Assembly: GCA_033675545.1 (NCBI GenBank)
Contig: JAWDGP010003980.1
Span: forward strand, 1-64,000
Origin: Elysia crispata
Taxonomy: Eukaryota > Mollusca > Gastropoda > Plakobranchidae
DNA length: 64,000 nt
Reading direction: 5' to 3'
Shown here: positions 1 through 12,477 of the stretch, one piece after another
How the letters are laid out: every line of letters starts with the position of its first letter
Numbering within the stretch: position 1 is the first letter of the stretch
The notes under the pieces: model-generated
What the model saw: only the letters and a program-made list of their open reading frames with translations
Database searches by the model: none
Told to the model about the DNA's origin: nothing
Position numbers and translations under genes: made by a program

Positions 1-1340
1 AGAGTTTTGCCAATAGATCTAGAAATTAACAATGATTCCATTTCCAGTGACGACCCAATCTCGACCTAAATCCAGATGTAAGAATCAGTGCTAGTAGTGG
101 ATCTAGTGCTAGCACTAAATTGAAACCCTAGAAAAATGGTCGAAACTAGATTCTCAGTCTAGAAGTAAATCTACTTCGAAAGTTAAGAAGCACGTAGGTG
201 AACAATTTGCACACTTTTACACCAATGGCAGTGATGATGACAGCAAAGACTTACTGCATCTTTTATGGGCTTAACAACATTTTTCTAAAAAACATTAAAA
301 AAAACATGCTATCAAGGTAGCTGAATCAAAGTTGTCGCAACTAACAGATCTAAAGATAAATTTTATGTATCCTAATTTTTAGAATGATTGCTTGATAACT
401 TTTTTTTTTTCACATTTCTTTAAAAAAGGCCAAAAAACCTCAGTCGGCAGGGACTAGCAAGAGTTAAAGGGGTCAGTCGAAAATGAGTTAAAGAGAGGAG
501 GAAAGGGACAGAATTTAGTGCAATTTTCAATACAAAAAGGTTAGTTCTGAACCCCCACATGCACAACCCTCACCCCCCCCCCCCCCCCTTTTTCCCTTTA
601 CCCCATACACACCGTCACACACACACCCCTCTCTGCTTATAGGCACAAAGGATGTACGCAGCCTTAAGCCAGTTGATATCTTCAGTTAACGAAGCGAGCC
701 CACTCCTCACCCTAGCCCACAGGTGGTCGCTAATTCTAGCCTTCACTCAAGTATACACTTAGTATGTATTGCGTCTAGACCTAGGGGATATTCAAAGACA
801 GACCAGACTTACGGGCGGCGGTCTGGCAATGGGATTTTCACTACACTTTAACCCTTGCAACTTCGTTATGCCCGAGGTTCTCATCATGTCTTTTTCGTTA
901 AGACAGAGGTTCTCATACCATTGTTTAGAGAAAGAAAAAAAATGTCCTATATAATCCCTTTGTTACAGCCGATTGTGTACTGGTCGAGTTCCACTGTACT
1001 ACACATAAGATAAGAATCTCTTTCTTAGACCAACACTGCCTGACTACTGCTGGGAAAGGATGGGGCGAGGACTCGCTAGTTTCTTATATTTCAAGGGGAC
1101 TTAGGAAATTTAAAAATTTAAATGTGGTATCAAAACTTTGCCTCACTGAATAAAAAAAGGATTATAAAAAAACCAGAACCATCTTAAATATCTAAATCCA
1201 GAGAAAGTAGAAAAGTAACCTAAGAGAAGCACACATTCTGCCCCGAATTTTATTGTCTTTCTAAAAGGATGAGTGAATGCAGGTGAAAAAACAAAATATG
1301 AATCGAGGATTGAGACATTAGCACAAGACATTTCTCATAC
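1..1340. other. Non-coding stretch, left edge
   Basis: No coding exon is recognised here. I looked on the minus strand for the C-terminal exons of mL37, which should follow the exon ending at 1341, and found no matching stretch. The region has a C-rich run near 571-588, several TCTAGA/AGATCT words and AT-rich sequence. The missing mL37 exons may lie left of the window. Confidence 0.5.
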
Positions 1341-1586
1341 CTGTCTCATTAGACAACTCATAGTTGTTTGTCTCCAGAAAATCCACTGTTGGGAACACTG
1401 GCCACATGTCTGGAATCTTGTGCATGACGCTGGCATCAATATCTGCTTCCTCTCCAAACGGTGCCAGCATCTGGTCAGAGGTCAGTAGTATGTCCAGCGT
1501 TTCTCTCATTATGATGGGTTTGTCTGGAGACGATGAAAAGTATCTATCAATTTCCCAAGTATCTTCTTTATATTGAACTAATGATC
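1341..1586 (-). CDS. MRPL37: MRPL37 exon 6 (last seen in window)
   Basis: This exon is 246 bp, with acceptor ctgaaag and donor ACAG before gtatgag. The phase-1 join with exon 5 restores a glycine codon. It encodes SLVQYKEDTWEIDRYF and ends in the family block FLETNNYELSNETG. The good donor shows that more exons follow. Confidence 0.85.
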
Positions 1587-4500
1587 CTTTCAGAGATATA
1601 AATATAAAGAAACTTGAATAGATCAAGTGAAAAGGCAACAATTAAAAAAAAAAGAAGAAAACTATCGGTAAGAGATTGAAGATTCTTTCCTTCTAATGTA
1701 TATTTTTTTTTCTCCCTTTGCAAAGTTATAATTGCAAATAAACACTACAGGTTTGTTTTCTTAATTCATAACTGAATGCTTCTTCATAATATATTTCAAT
1801 GTTCTCTACCTTTGTACATGATGTATGAGTAGAACGGTAGGTCAGTGATCTGCTTTCGATGACTTAGGGAGGGGAAATTTGTAATGTGACTTTGGCTCAT
1901 TCTCAGCAAGTTTCGCAATAAAATCAGCCTGAAAAGCATAACACAGGATTTCTCATAAAGATATATTATTTCAGCATATTCATTTTAAAATTATTACAAT
2001 TCTTATATATTCATTTTGCTTTTTATGTTTCCTGTTTTTTTTTCCTTCAACTTAGAAAAAAAATTATAAGTATATAATTTTTTCAAGCTTAGGATACAAG
2101 AAATGGCAAAGATGAAAATTTTAAAGAAGATATGAAAAAATACAGCATCCAATTTTAATGTTTGGAGAGATATTTGTGATAATTTTAAATAGTTTAAAAA
2201 CTAAAATCTCTTGTAAGGATTAGTTTGAACTTTATGTACACAGCAAACAGTTACATAAATTTCAAGAACATTTTTTTTTTATGACAATAGGTAGAGCAAA
2301 CCAAAATTTCAGTAAAATAAAGAAAGAAATGTACCAGTAAAACCTAAGATATTTAACACAAGCCAGAGTATAGAGTTATTACTGACGAGGACTTTAGCCT
2401 GGTGATGCCGTGCTTTTGTTTCCACTTCCAGATAGGTTTCCTGGGATCTGTCGGAGGCTTGGGCAGTCTGTCCTGATCGGTGTTCCACACCTGAGACTGC
2501 ATGATGGCTCGCTGGAGCAGCAGGTCCTGTATGGGACACAAAGAAACGTATTAGCACAGCACATGGCCTGCTGGTATGGTATATTTTACATCTTGAAAAA
2601 ATACAACAAAAAAAATGTGGCAGCCAAAAATCTACAGGTGACATGAGAGCAAAAGAAGAAGAAGGGGAGGAGGAGGAGGAGGAGATGAAGAAGTTGAGCT
2701 GAGAAAAGAAATAGATCATCAGTTTCTAAAGTAGATATATGGAGAAAAGGTTTTATAAGAACAATTTTAATATAAGCTTTACCTCTTTTAATGTCCGAAT
2801 CCTTTCATTTTTTTCAATTCAATTATCTTTTTAAGAAAAGTGGATCAAGATAATGAAATATGTAATCACACAACAATACCCTAGTATTTGTAATATAAAA
2901 TATTTTCAAACTTGCGTTTTTCTAACCTTTCATTTATTACAGAAAGAAGAGTTGTTTACAAAGAGAGGAAAATGAGAAAAATAAAACCTTCACATATTGA
3001 AACTTTTGGGACCAACAATCATGATTTCCCTTCATTTTACATTTATCTATAATGATATAAATACAGAAAACTAAAACTTAAATTAAACTTCAATAGCAAT
3101 AAAATTTGTGCTTAAATATGGATGACACTTAAATCACTCCAAGGTCCATAAGACACTCTTAAATATACAATTGCAAAAAATATTTAGTTTGATTGTTAAC
3201 TTCCCAAAAGGGAAGTTCATAGAAATAGAACATCACTGCAGTTGTGAGTATTATTATGTCTGTACCCTGTTGGATGTTTCCACAGCACCAATAAGCTGAT
3301 CCACACAAGGGGGAAAACTTTCAAAATGTTGAGCTTTTGCGATGAGGCATGCTTGTTTCACACCTGAAAAAGTTTCAAACAAAGTTCCATTACAAGCTGG
3401 TGCCACAGTACAGATTTCTGGATGGTATCAATTACGTGGACATATTATGGTACCTTGCCATGATCTTATACTATAGGTATTCTATGATAATAAGATGATG
3501 CTAAAATTGGTAGCTCAATTTGAATTGCGCTACAATCATTTTTTGAATGACTTGTTCCTTCTAAATGTAGCTCTTTTATTTTATTTTCATAGTTCCAAAT
3601 CAAAATTCACAGAAATTTTTCTGTAGAAAAACAACAACAACAAAACATGGATCAGTGTGGCAATGATTCAATAGTGTGATTATATAACACTTGGAATTAT
3701 ATCTAGCACTGAATTTTTAATATGGACATGAAAAATCAAAGATCAAAATCTCTGAGTATAAGATTAGATCTAACATTGGTAAATGCCTTATAAGAACTTG
3801 ACCTAGGGTAGATTCTAGATTTAAATGGAATGCACCTTTTGAATGTGACTAAATATTAAGTAATTACTATTTCATTTATAGAAGAAAATTGCATTACTAT
3901 TCCTGTATGCCATATCAAATTTCTTCAACTGACAAATCGCTACATCATTCATAGATTTCTTATAGCCATTTAATTCAGGGAAAGTATGAAGATAAGACTC
4001 CAACTTACAGATCTGTCATATTTTTTAAAGTTTGAAACAGAAGCTTTAATTCAAAGTTGTGCATAGAACCATTTACTCCACACATAAAAATTTCAGTGTG
4101 TTGGGCTTGGCTAGATTTGAAGCAGCTTGAGAGAGAGTTGATACGAAATCTGTGTTTATCTGCAGCAGACATATTAATATGCAATATGCCACAAAACTTT
4201 CAAAATAGCAATTTATGAGTTCCCGGTCCACTCTGATTTTATTTAAGTATGTTGATTTTTTTCCAACCTGGCAACATTATCAGCAACATATCTCACCATG
4301 TAATATCAGTTCTCAAGTATGTTTAAAAAAAATTTGGGAAGTCAATTGAATTGTATCTATAAGTTTGTACTTATGTTTTGGAAAAGGGCTCTCCAATTTT
4401 GGGTATGAAAAACAAAATTGATACTAAGTCTTTAGTGTAAATGGAGCAGAACATTTTGATCAGATGAACAAACCTTCAAAGAGACGCACATCCCCCTTGT

Positions 4501-5396
4501 GCACAAATGCAGGATCTTCTTTCCAATCAGACTGTTCTTCAGGAGGAATTGGCTTGGCCCACCGTGGGTCATCTGGGACTGGAGGTGTCCACTGCTTTAG
4601 CTTGGGCTTCTGGTTGGTCATATCCACAACATCTGTCCCTGAACATTGCAAAGGAAGGAACAGTGATGAAACACATTTGAAATACTTTCATTTCCAGACA
4701 CAGTCGTTAAATTGACTTTAATCTATCGTATAAAATTAACACTTCAAAAGAGAAGCAAAATAGGAATATTAGTTGCCTTCCAAAAAGAGAGAAGATTTAG
4801 ACTGAGATTAGTGAGAAGAAACTGAAGTGCTATGGTATCATCCGTCTTCATAAAAATTTCATGATGCACTAAAGTAAAAGTTATTAAGTGGATATGTAAA
4901 TTGGCACTTTGATCATAAAGCAATCTTAACTATCCTATTCTGATTCCATTTCTACATAGAGTCTGCCTATTCTAAATTGATGGATCAGTATCACTGCATC
5001 TTAATGCAAGCTTTTGCTTTTGAATTTCACCCAAATATGCATTCATTTTACTATTTTAGCACAGTCAGTAGCGGCTTTGCCTATCACTCTCTCTGCCTCA
5101 TCATTTCTTTGGGGAAAAAAAGGTTGACTGACAATTGACCCTTTGGAACTGGATCTGTATCCAGCTTCAGATCCATGGGGATCATTCATGTGATGAGGAA
5201 GATATGGCATGTCACAGGATTTCTTGTGTCAAGTTTATGACACGAGGTTTGCCTTAAACCTAAATAAATAATTTTTGGCCCTTTTTCGTTTGTTACCACA
5301 TGCTTGTTCATCTCAATCTACCATCTTCAACTCACTTGCGGTTGAGAGTCTGGAGATTATTTGAGTACCAGTGGTTGGGCTTTTTTGGGTATTTTT

Positions 5397-5430
<34 letters not shown>

Positions 5431-6855
5431 CTAATCAATCTGAATCAAATTTTGAGACAAATAATAACGACACATGCCGGTTTGAATCGAATACAGAACA
5501 AAAAGTTATTTTATTAAAGATGCCTTCATTTCGTATTTCTAAAACAACACAAATTTTCACTTTGTTTACTCTTAGATCTAGATCCTGAAGTTTACAGGAA
5601 GGACTCTGGAAAGGCTTTTATTACCCAGACAAATTGCAATCAAATTTCATTTTCAAAATATTGACACCTTTTTTTTTTAAACGTATGCTTCAGGGGGGTT
5701 TTAATGAATTCAGAAAAAAAAAATGTGAGTGATAGAGACTTTGGCTTCGAAAAAAAAAGTTTTAGGAACTATCTTCCTCTGAATCACTGTTTTCATCATT
5801 TTCTGAATTGTAATGATCTTCACTAACTTCTAGATTACTATCATTTTCATCGAATTGCTCAAATAGTTCAAAATCATTTAAGTCCTTTCTGATTTATTAC
5901 TCCATATAGAAATAAGTTTTACATCTTATTTCTCTTTCCAACCTCTGGAAGAGTAGTATCATCAACAAAAGATGGAAAGGCATATCGATATGAAACTTTG
6001 CATGAACAAGACAAATGGTAACACTGCCCTTACTGACTTTTCCTGTGACTTAAGCAGGATTAGTATCTATAGGGTATATCACGGAGAGATGATGGGAAAC
6101 GCCCGGGCAGCTAACAAGAGGCCTATCCTGCCACTGTAACGGAAATGCTGCAAGTGAGTTAAATCAACTTCAGTTTTATATCAGTTACAGGATAGAATGC
6201 AAAATAATGTGTAGGCCTAAGCCTACTGATTACCTAAATCACACTCGACAGGATTCGATATTACAAAATAAATTCAAAGATGGCATTCTCAGGTGGATGG
6301 GAAAGAGTTCCTTTTAGGTACAGACTAATTTACTTAAAAGGTACTCTTTCCAAAATCTAGAATCTTGATATAGATTTTTTTAAAATACAATGTAGATTTT
6401 GATATAGATCTAGATCTAGAGAAAAGAAATAAATTCCATCCTCTTTAGGGAAAGAGTACCTTTGGTGTGTAAATTAGTCTGTAACTAAAAGGAACTCTTT
6501 CCGGTGGATGAGCCTGGGGTTGCAAATGAAAAAATGCCTAATATTTGACTAAAAAAAATCTACATCTGATCTGGATCTAGCCTAATGGTCTGAGAGTTCA
6601 AAAAGCAATATAGGCCTAGGTGACTAGATCTAGATAGTAGATCTAGATAGTAGATCTAGACCTAGATCTAGTTCACCAGGCATTGTGTTAAGCAATGTAG
6701 ATCTAAATGAAATTTTTAAACTCACCTTTATCCAGTAATGCCTGTGGTATTTTCGCAGGATAATCATAAAATTTTCCACGGCACGCCCACACTTTGTTCC
6801 AATTACGCACTGTAACATCGCGAAGACCGGCACGAATACATAGTGTGAGACGCAT
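1341..6855 (-). CDS. MRPL37: Mitochondrial ribosomal protein mL37 (MRPL37), 3' end missing
   Basis: This is a structural protein of the mitochondrial large ribosomal subunit. I assemble six coding exons on the minus strand: 6855-6726, 4638-4474, 3363-3266, 2526-2387, 1928-1810 and 1586-1341. All junctions are GT-AG and every phase matches, giving about 299 codons. The start ATG (6855-6853) opens a basic N-terminus (MRLTLCIRAGLRDV) that fits a mitochondrial presequence. Family-like stretches are LFEGVKQACLIAKAQ across exons 2-3, and FPTVDFLETNNYELSNETG in exon 6, which matches the vertebrate PIIDLHECNIYDVKNDTG region. Vertebrate mL37 has about 420 residues, so roughly the last 120 are not seen. 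Intron 1 carries a MITE. I compared with the family from memory, so the name is strong but not search-verified. Confidence 0.85.
1810..1928 (-). CDS. MRPL37: MRPL37 exon 5
   Basis: This exon is 119 bp, with acceptor tgcttttcag and donor AAAG before gtagag. It encodes LILLRNLLRMSQSHITNFPS and ends in FYSYIMYK. It aligns with the LIQLCKSQILKHPSL region of the family. It is not visible as a long open frame by itself. Confidence 0.8.
2387..2526 (-). CDS. MRPL37: MRPL37 exon 4
   Basis: This exon is 140 bp and begins in phase 0 after tacag. It encodes DLLLQRAIMQSQVWNTD and a basic WKWKQKHGITR stretch. The donor is least certain: tc before gtcagt (exon end 2387) gives the required phase 2. A gtaata a few bases downstream breaks the frame. 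Confidence 0.75.
3266..3363 (-). CDS. MRPL37: MRPL37 exon 3
   Basis: This exon is 98 bp, with acceptor ctttttcag and donor AGG before gtacag. It encodes VKQACLIAKAQHFESFPP followed by a segment ending ETSNR. It matches the GVKQALWLTKTKLIEGLP region of vertebrate mL37. It is too short to appear as a stand-alone open frame. Confidence 0.82.
4474..4638 (-). CDS. MRPL37: MRPL37 exon 2
   Basis: This exon is 165 bp, entered in phase 1 after a pyrimidine-rich ttcag acceptor and left in phase 1 before gtttgt. It encodes the proline-rich PVPDDPRWAKPIPPEEQ segment and ends in VRLFEG, the start of a conserved mL37 block continued in exon 3. Confidence 0.85.
5405..5430 (+). repeat. Poly-A tract
   Basis: An uninterrupted A run of about 26 bases inside MRPL37 intron 1. 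It could be the tail of an old retroposed copy, but I recognise no element upstream of it. Confidence 0.8.
6292..6299. repeat. Target-site duplication, left copy (GGTGGATG)
   Basis: Directly abuts the left end of the MITE and is repeated exactly at 6503-6510. Confidence 0.85.
6300..6502. mobile_element. MITE with nested inverted repeats and 8-bp target duplication
   Basis: A 203-bp non-coding element. Its left arm (6300-6353) and right arm (6448-6502) are near-perfect reverse complements of about 53 bp. Each arm also begins GGAAAGAGT and ends in the complement ACTCTTTCC, so each arm is itself a palindrome. Identical GGTGGATG octamers flank the element at 6292-6299 and 6503-6510. An 8-bp duplication is known for hAT, P and Merlin-type DNA transposons. 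The terminal sequence does not let me choose among them. The middle contains AGATCT words. It lies in MRPL37 intron 1. Confidence 0.85.
6503..6510. repeat. Target-site duplication, right copy (GGTGGATG)
   Basis: Directly abuts the right end of the MITE. It is identical to 6292-6299. Confidence 0.85.
6726..6855 (-). CDS. MRPL37: MRPL37 exon 1 (start codon exon)
   Basis: This exon is 130 bp: 43 codons plus one base. It begins at the ATG and ends AAAG before gtgag. It encodes the presequence and the WNKVWACRGKFYDYPAKIP stretch. The shorter in-frame open reading in another phase here is a shadow. The sequence upstream of the ATG is an AGATCT array, so the 5' UTR and promoter are not defined. Confidence 0.8.
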
Positions 6856-7059
6856 CTTCAAATTAGATCTAGATCTAGATCTAGTCTTTTTAGTTTTTTT
6901 ATAAGCTAAATTTAGATCTAGATTAATTCTAAAGGTACGTAATATAGATTTTCAATAGTTAAACAACTCCCGATGTAGATTCTTGAGCAACAATAAAATT
7001 AATTGAATGTTACAAGCTGCTGGCAACTTCAATGTCAAATCAAACAGGCCATTTTAATG

Positions 7060-7570
7060 GGGGCCGCCATGTTTAATCGTCTAGTAGATGCTGTTCCTAA
7101 AGAAAGGTCAGCGAGAGTTACACGCCTTGATTATTGGCACCAACACCGAAGATTAAAGGGATACATAGGCCTAGGCCTAGTCCATCGTTTATCAATTTAT
7201 ATACCTCGTTCTACACTATAAACGGACGCCAGAGGCTGAATTTTGCAGTATAAAGGCGAATATGCATTTTAAATATATATTGCACTCAAAACCCTGTCTA
7301 GACTTAAATTTCGATATAATTCTTTGCAAGACTCCCAGATGGAACGATCTAAAATATATATTGCTCACTAAAACGCAAGAAAAAAAAATTATATCAAGTC
7401 ATTTTATTTATTACAAGATTGTAATTTCGAATAATTTATAAGTACCGGAGACACAGAAGGAAGAGATTTAGCAACCAGTTAATCTAGCGTTAGTCTAGCC
7501 ACAATATCCCCATTATGTGTGAGATCCGGTGCATATCTTTCTGTCTATGTGCCTGCCTCTCTCATCCGCA
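7060..7570 (+). repeat. Interspersed repeat, copy 1
   Basis: About 500 bp that align end to end, with gaps, to 28420-29015 on the same strand. Shared blocks include the GGCCGCCA start, AAAGGTCAG, CATAGGCCTAG, AAAACCCTGTCTAGA, GTACCGG, and TGAGATCCGGT followed by CTTTCTGTCTATGTGCCT. Both copies run into a CT-rich end. No coding capacity is seen. It is an undefined, old, non-autonomous family. Confidence 0.75.
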
Positions 7571-9589
7571 CTCCTTCCCTTCCCCCGGAAGACGGAACAC
7601 TTTAACAGGCTGAAATAAGTTAAACAGGCAAAAAAAAAAAAAAATTATTTTAACACTTTTACTTGATCTAAAATTTAATACAAAACATATCAGCATGTCA
7701 ATTTAAGCCGAAATATCAGTGCATTATATTTTTATTTTATCTTTTTTTTTAATTATTCATCCTACGCCTAAGATACTATTCAACAAACCGACTAGATTAC
7801 TGCATTTAGATGTGGACTTCGTTAACCTAGATCTAAATTAAACTTCAAAATGCAATATTCTGTGTACTTTGATTTATTAATCACTGCATTTATTAAATCC
7901 CACCTTCTCATAATCTACGAAACGCTGACCCCCCCCACACACACACACACACTTTTTACCCAGTAGAACTAGACTGAGTCTTTTTTTTTTTTTTTGTTTT
8001 TTGTTTTTTGTTTTTTTACAAATAAAATTTAACTCGCTTCATGAACGACAGTTCTAAATAGATAATAACATAATTATAGTATGTGATAACCCTGTTAGTG
8101 ATTCAAGAGAAAAGATTTCGATTGCTAACTTTCAAAAAGGTGCAAATTATGATTTTAAAAAATATCATCATCACATTTTAGGAAGCTATTCTACACAATA
8201 TTCCAACCAAACACAATTGGTTGCAACATGCGTGAAATAGAATTTCCTCTTTCTTTGGCCAAAATGTTTTGGCGACACCGGAAAATTACCCGAGTCGTAG
8301 CCGACTGAAGTGATTGTTAGTGCTTCTGTGTGCAATATCTCAGGTGGGTCATATTGACCCGAGAGTGTCATGAACTGCTATTTTTAGAAATAAAAATTAA
8401 TGCCACTGTATTCCATTGTATTTAGCTTTTAGATATGCCATTTTACACCTCAAAACCGTTATTTGAAAACAAGTGTTAGGCTTTATAATTTTGACTATGT
8501 GGCATTAATTTTTACTTAACCTAAGCTCCATTCTTTACCTAGACATTCAGGGATGTCATTATGACCCAAGTATAAAATAGAAGAATTTCCTCTGGGCTAT
8601 TTTCGTGACATCCCTTTGCAGCAGCGATCTTGCACAATCATATTGCCGAGTTATCTCGAAAATTTCCTAGTAACCTCCTCTTGATCAATTTACATAATTC
8701 AACTGAAAATAAGTAATGATGAGTCATATGACCTACCTAGTAGGAATATAAGAAAACAATATGTGGTTTTTTTTTATTTTTTTAAGAAATATAACGGTCA
8801 TGGTGACCCACATTGTAGGCCTTGTCAGGATATGGTTTTAAAGATAAATGGAAGGGGAGATCGTAGGCTGCGTGTCATCTCCTTTAAGTCGTTAGAATTT
8901 TAGCAACCATTTACTCCATCCAAGATTATAGTAAAAGTGAATGTCTGAAACCTAGTGCCATTCACTATTTTCCAGCGGCTTCATTAAAGTTTGTCTCACA
9001 AGCTAAAGAGAAACAAATCGAATGCATTGGTTGCTCGCGGTGAAGGGCATGGTTACTCTAAAAAAATTCGTCTCAGAAGAAATTAAACAAAGAAATATAC
9101 AGGTCGTTAGCATAAACTTATCGCACGCCAGCCTCCACCAATTTCTAAGGACTGGAGCCGGTATTAAACAGAATGTTGCGCAAGGAATGTATGATGCATC
9201 ATAGCACACCATGTAGAAAGTACGGTCTTCGGGAAGGGATGTTGTGTTTAGTACCAATCCACGCCTCGCGTACGGTGTCTGTAAGTGGCAAGGTGAAGGT
9301 CGCTTCGTGAGTTCTGCATTCATGACCCCGTGTTTTTTAAAGGAGAGATGTTTTTTTTCTTTCTTTACACCAGTTTTTGTCTTCCTTATGTCTTAAATGG
9401 ACTAATTTTTAGACTACATTAATTTAAAAAAAGACATGGGTTCTGGAGTTGAGCGGAGCTCAACCTCACCACAGACTGAAAGTTCCTTATGTGACTACAC
9501 ACTCTCTAATATGACTATATAAACTCTCTAATATGACTATTCTATCTAGTCTATACACCAATATCTCAGTCGCTCTCGTTGCCTCTCCC

Positions 9590-9599
9590 TACCTCTCTT

Positions 9600-9697
<98 letters not shown>

Positions 9698-9925
9698 CAC
9701 CTATCTCCCTCCTTCTCTTCTGTCAACTCTCTCTCTCTCTTTCTATCTATCTATCTATCTATCTGTCTCTCTTTTTTACCTCCCTCTCCTCCTCTCTGTC
9801 TCTCAGTCTCTGACTTTCTCTCTGTTTCGCCTCTCCTCCTCCTCCTCTCCCCTCTCCCTCTTTCTGTCTCTCTCTCTATGTCTCTGTCTTTGTCTCTTCC
9901 TCTCTCTCTTCCTACTCTTCTCTTG
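9590..9925 (+). repeat. CT / CTAT pyrimidine microsatellite
   Basis: Compound (CT)n and (CTAT)n tract, with the purest tetranucleotide run at about 9617-9700. The Ser/Leu/Tyr-rich open frames across it are repeat artefacts. Confidence 0.95.
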
Positions 9926-10940
9926 TAGATCATGGTAGTTAACACGCGAGACGCAGCCCAGATCAGAGGAAAAAAAAAGGGGGGGGGGGGAGGGGAAGAG
10001 GGAACGTAAGTTGTATTCTCTGCTTCGTTGACATCGTTACTTATATATTATATAGGGCAACTGTATTCAGTTCGTGGACCATGAAAGTGAGATACACATC
10101 TTACATCACAATAAAACGGAATCATGGCTTTAACTTATTTGTTTTTGAAACGAGGAAAAAAAAATGACGCAAGGGCCAGCCTCACATAGAGCGTCACTCA
10201 ACACGTCACATGCGTGAATGGACGCGGGTCAGGCGTATCAAAACAAAAGTGATTTGTGTAATTTTGACGGCACCCCTCAGAGAAGCAGTTGCGTCAAGCC
10301 GACACATGACGGGAAGAATGTGCATGCTGATTCTTTTTGGCCCGTTTTGTGTCATCCCCCTTCTTCATTTTTTAATCTTTCTTCGCAAAACGATTGTTTA
10401 CAATGCCTCTTCATCGGGGAATCCATGTTCTCAGCCTTTTTTTTTTTTTTTTTTTTTTGGTCTGTTTCAGGGTTACCAGTTAGTTTAAAACGTTGACACC
10501 TGGATTTTAAAGAAGGGGGGAAAGCACCAGTAAACTGTCCCTGCATGGTCCACTGTTGGATAGACTTGATGAATGGACCTTAAAATCAAAACCCGAAATA
10601 GTTAATCTAAGACAGATTTGAAGTCTTGAGTGAACAGCGAGTGAAATTTGTTACCAATGTGTACAATTTTCTTTGCATTTTACTTTGAAACAAAATTTTT
10701 TAGTTACATTTAATGCAGTTCGATTGACGAAGAGATGGGTCAGGAACAAAAAATGTTTAGGCTGCGAGTTATTTGTGCGATTACTTTAAAGATAAAAAAC
10801 AAAAACAAAACAAAAAGCAAAAGTTGCGGACGCCATCTCCGCCAACATGGAATGTTTAGATCGCTCACAATAGGTGTGGGCTGTGTCACAAGTCTGTTTA
10901 ATGGTGTAGAGATTGCCAGGCTAGGATTTCAAGCGAAATG

Positions 10941-11040
10941 CAGGCCAAGTCACCGAAGTAAACAAACTTTTGCATTTTAAGGGTTATACTGATTTATTTC
11001 TTTTAGCTTTTAAGAATAGTTAGGACAGAATTGTACTCAG
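10941..11040 (+). repeat. Short dispersed repeat, copy A
   Basis: Contains GGCCAAGTCA, then GAAGTAAACAAAC, then TTAGGACA about 60-75 bp later. The same order and spacing occur at 24250-24350, and the first part recurs at 25840-25875. Family unknown. Confidence 0.5.
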
Positions 11041-11387
11041 AGCACACTATTTGTTCACCCCCTCAGGCAAACAAAAATTTTTAACTGTGCTAACTCTGTC
11101 AAATGATTAAAGTGATTATCTCACTTTTACCCTTACTGCAAAGGCTTGTTCATTTCGGCTACTCAGCCTGTTCATTTCAAGTAACATCTGTTCTATTTTT
11201 AAATTGGGCTGTACTAAACGACGTAAACTTAAAAAAAAAAAAAAGAAAAAGAAATGTTAAGTTTCATTATCTTTTATCATCCTGGAAACTATACAAAAAG
11301 ATCTGCGTTGAACTTATCATTTTAAAAAATGCACTAGTAGCGGAAGCAATACCGGTAATTATGTAGCAGCAGTTATTGGGCAGTAGT

Positions 11388-12477
<1,090 letters not shown>

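Larger units (their letters stand above)
4639..6725 (-). other. MRPL37 intron 1
   Basis: This 2.1 kb intron holds a poly-A tract (5405-5430), a nested-palindrome MITE (6300-6502) and AGATCT arrays near 6400 and 6630-6670. On the minus strand it also holds two short decayed open pieces. One (about 5890-5764) encodes a Glu/Asp/Ser-rich tail ending SDSEEDSS then a stop. The other is near 6030-5930. Both look like remnants of an unidentified transposon or gene. Confidence 0.5.
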
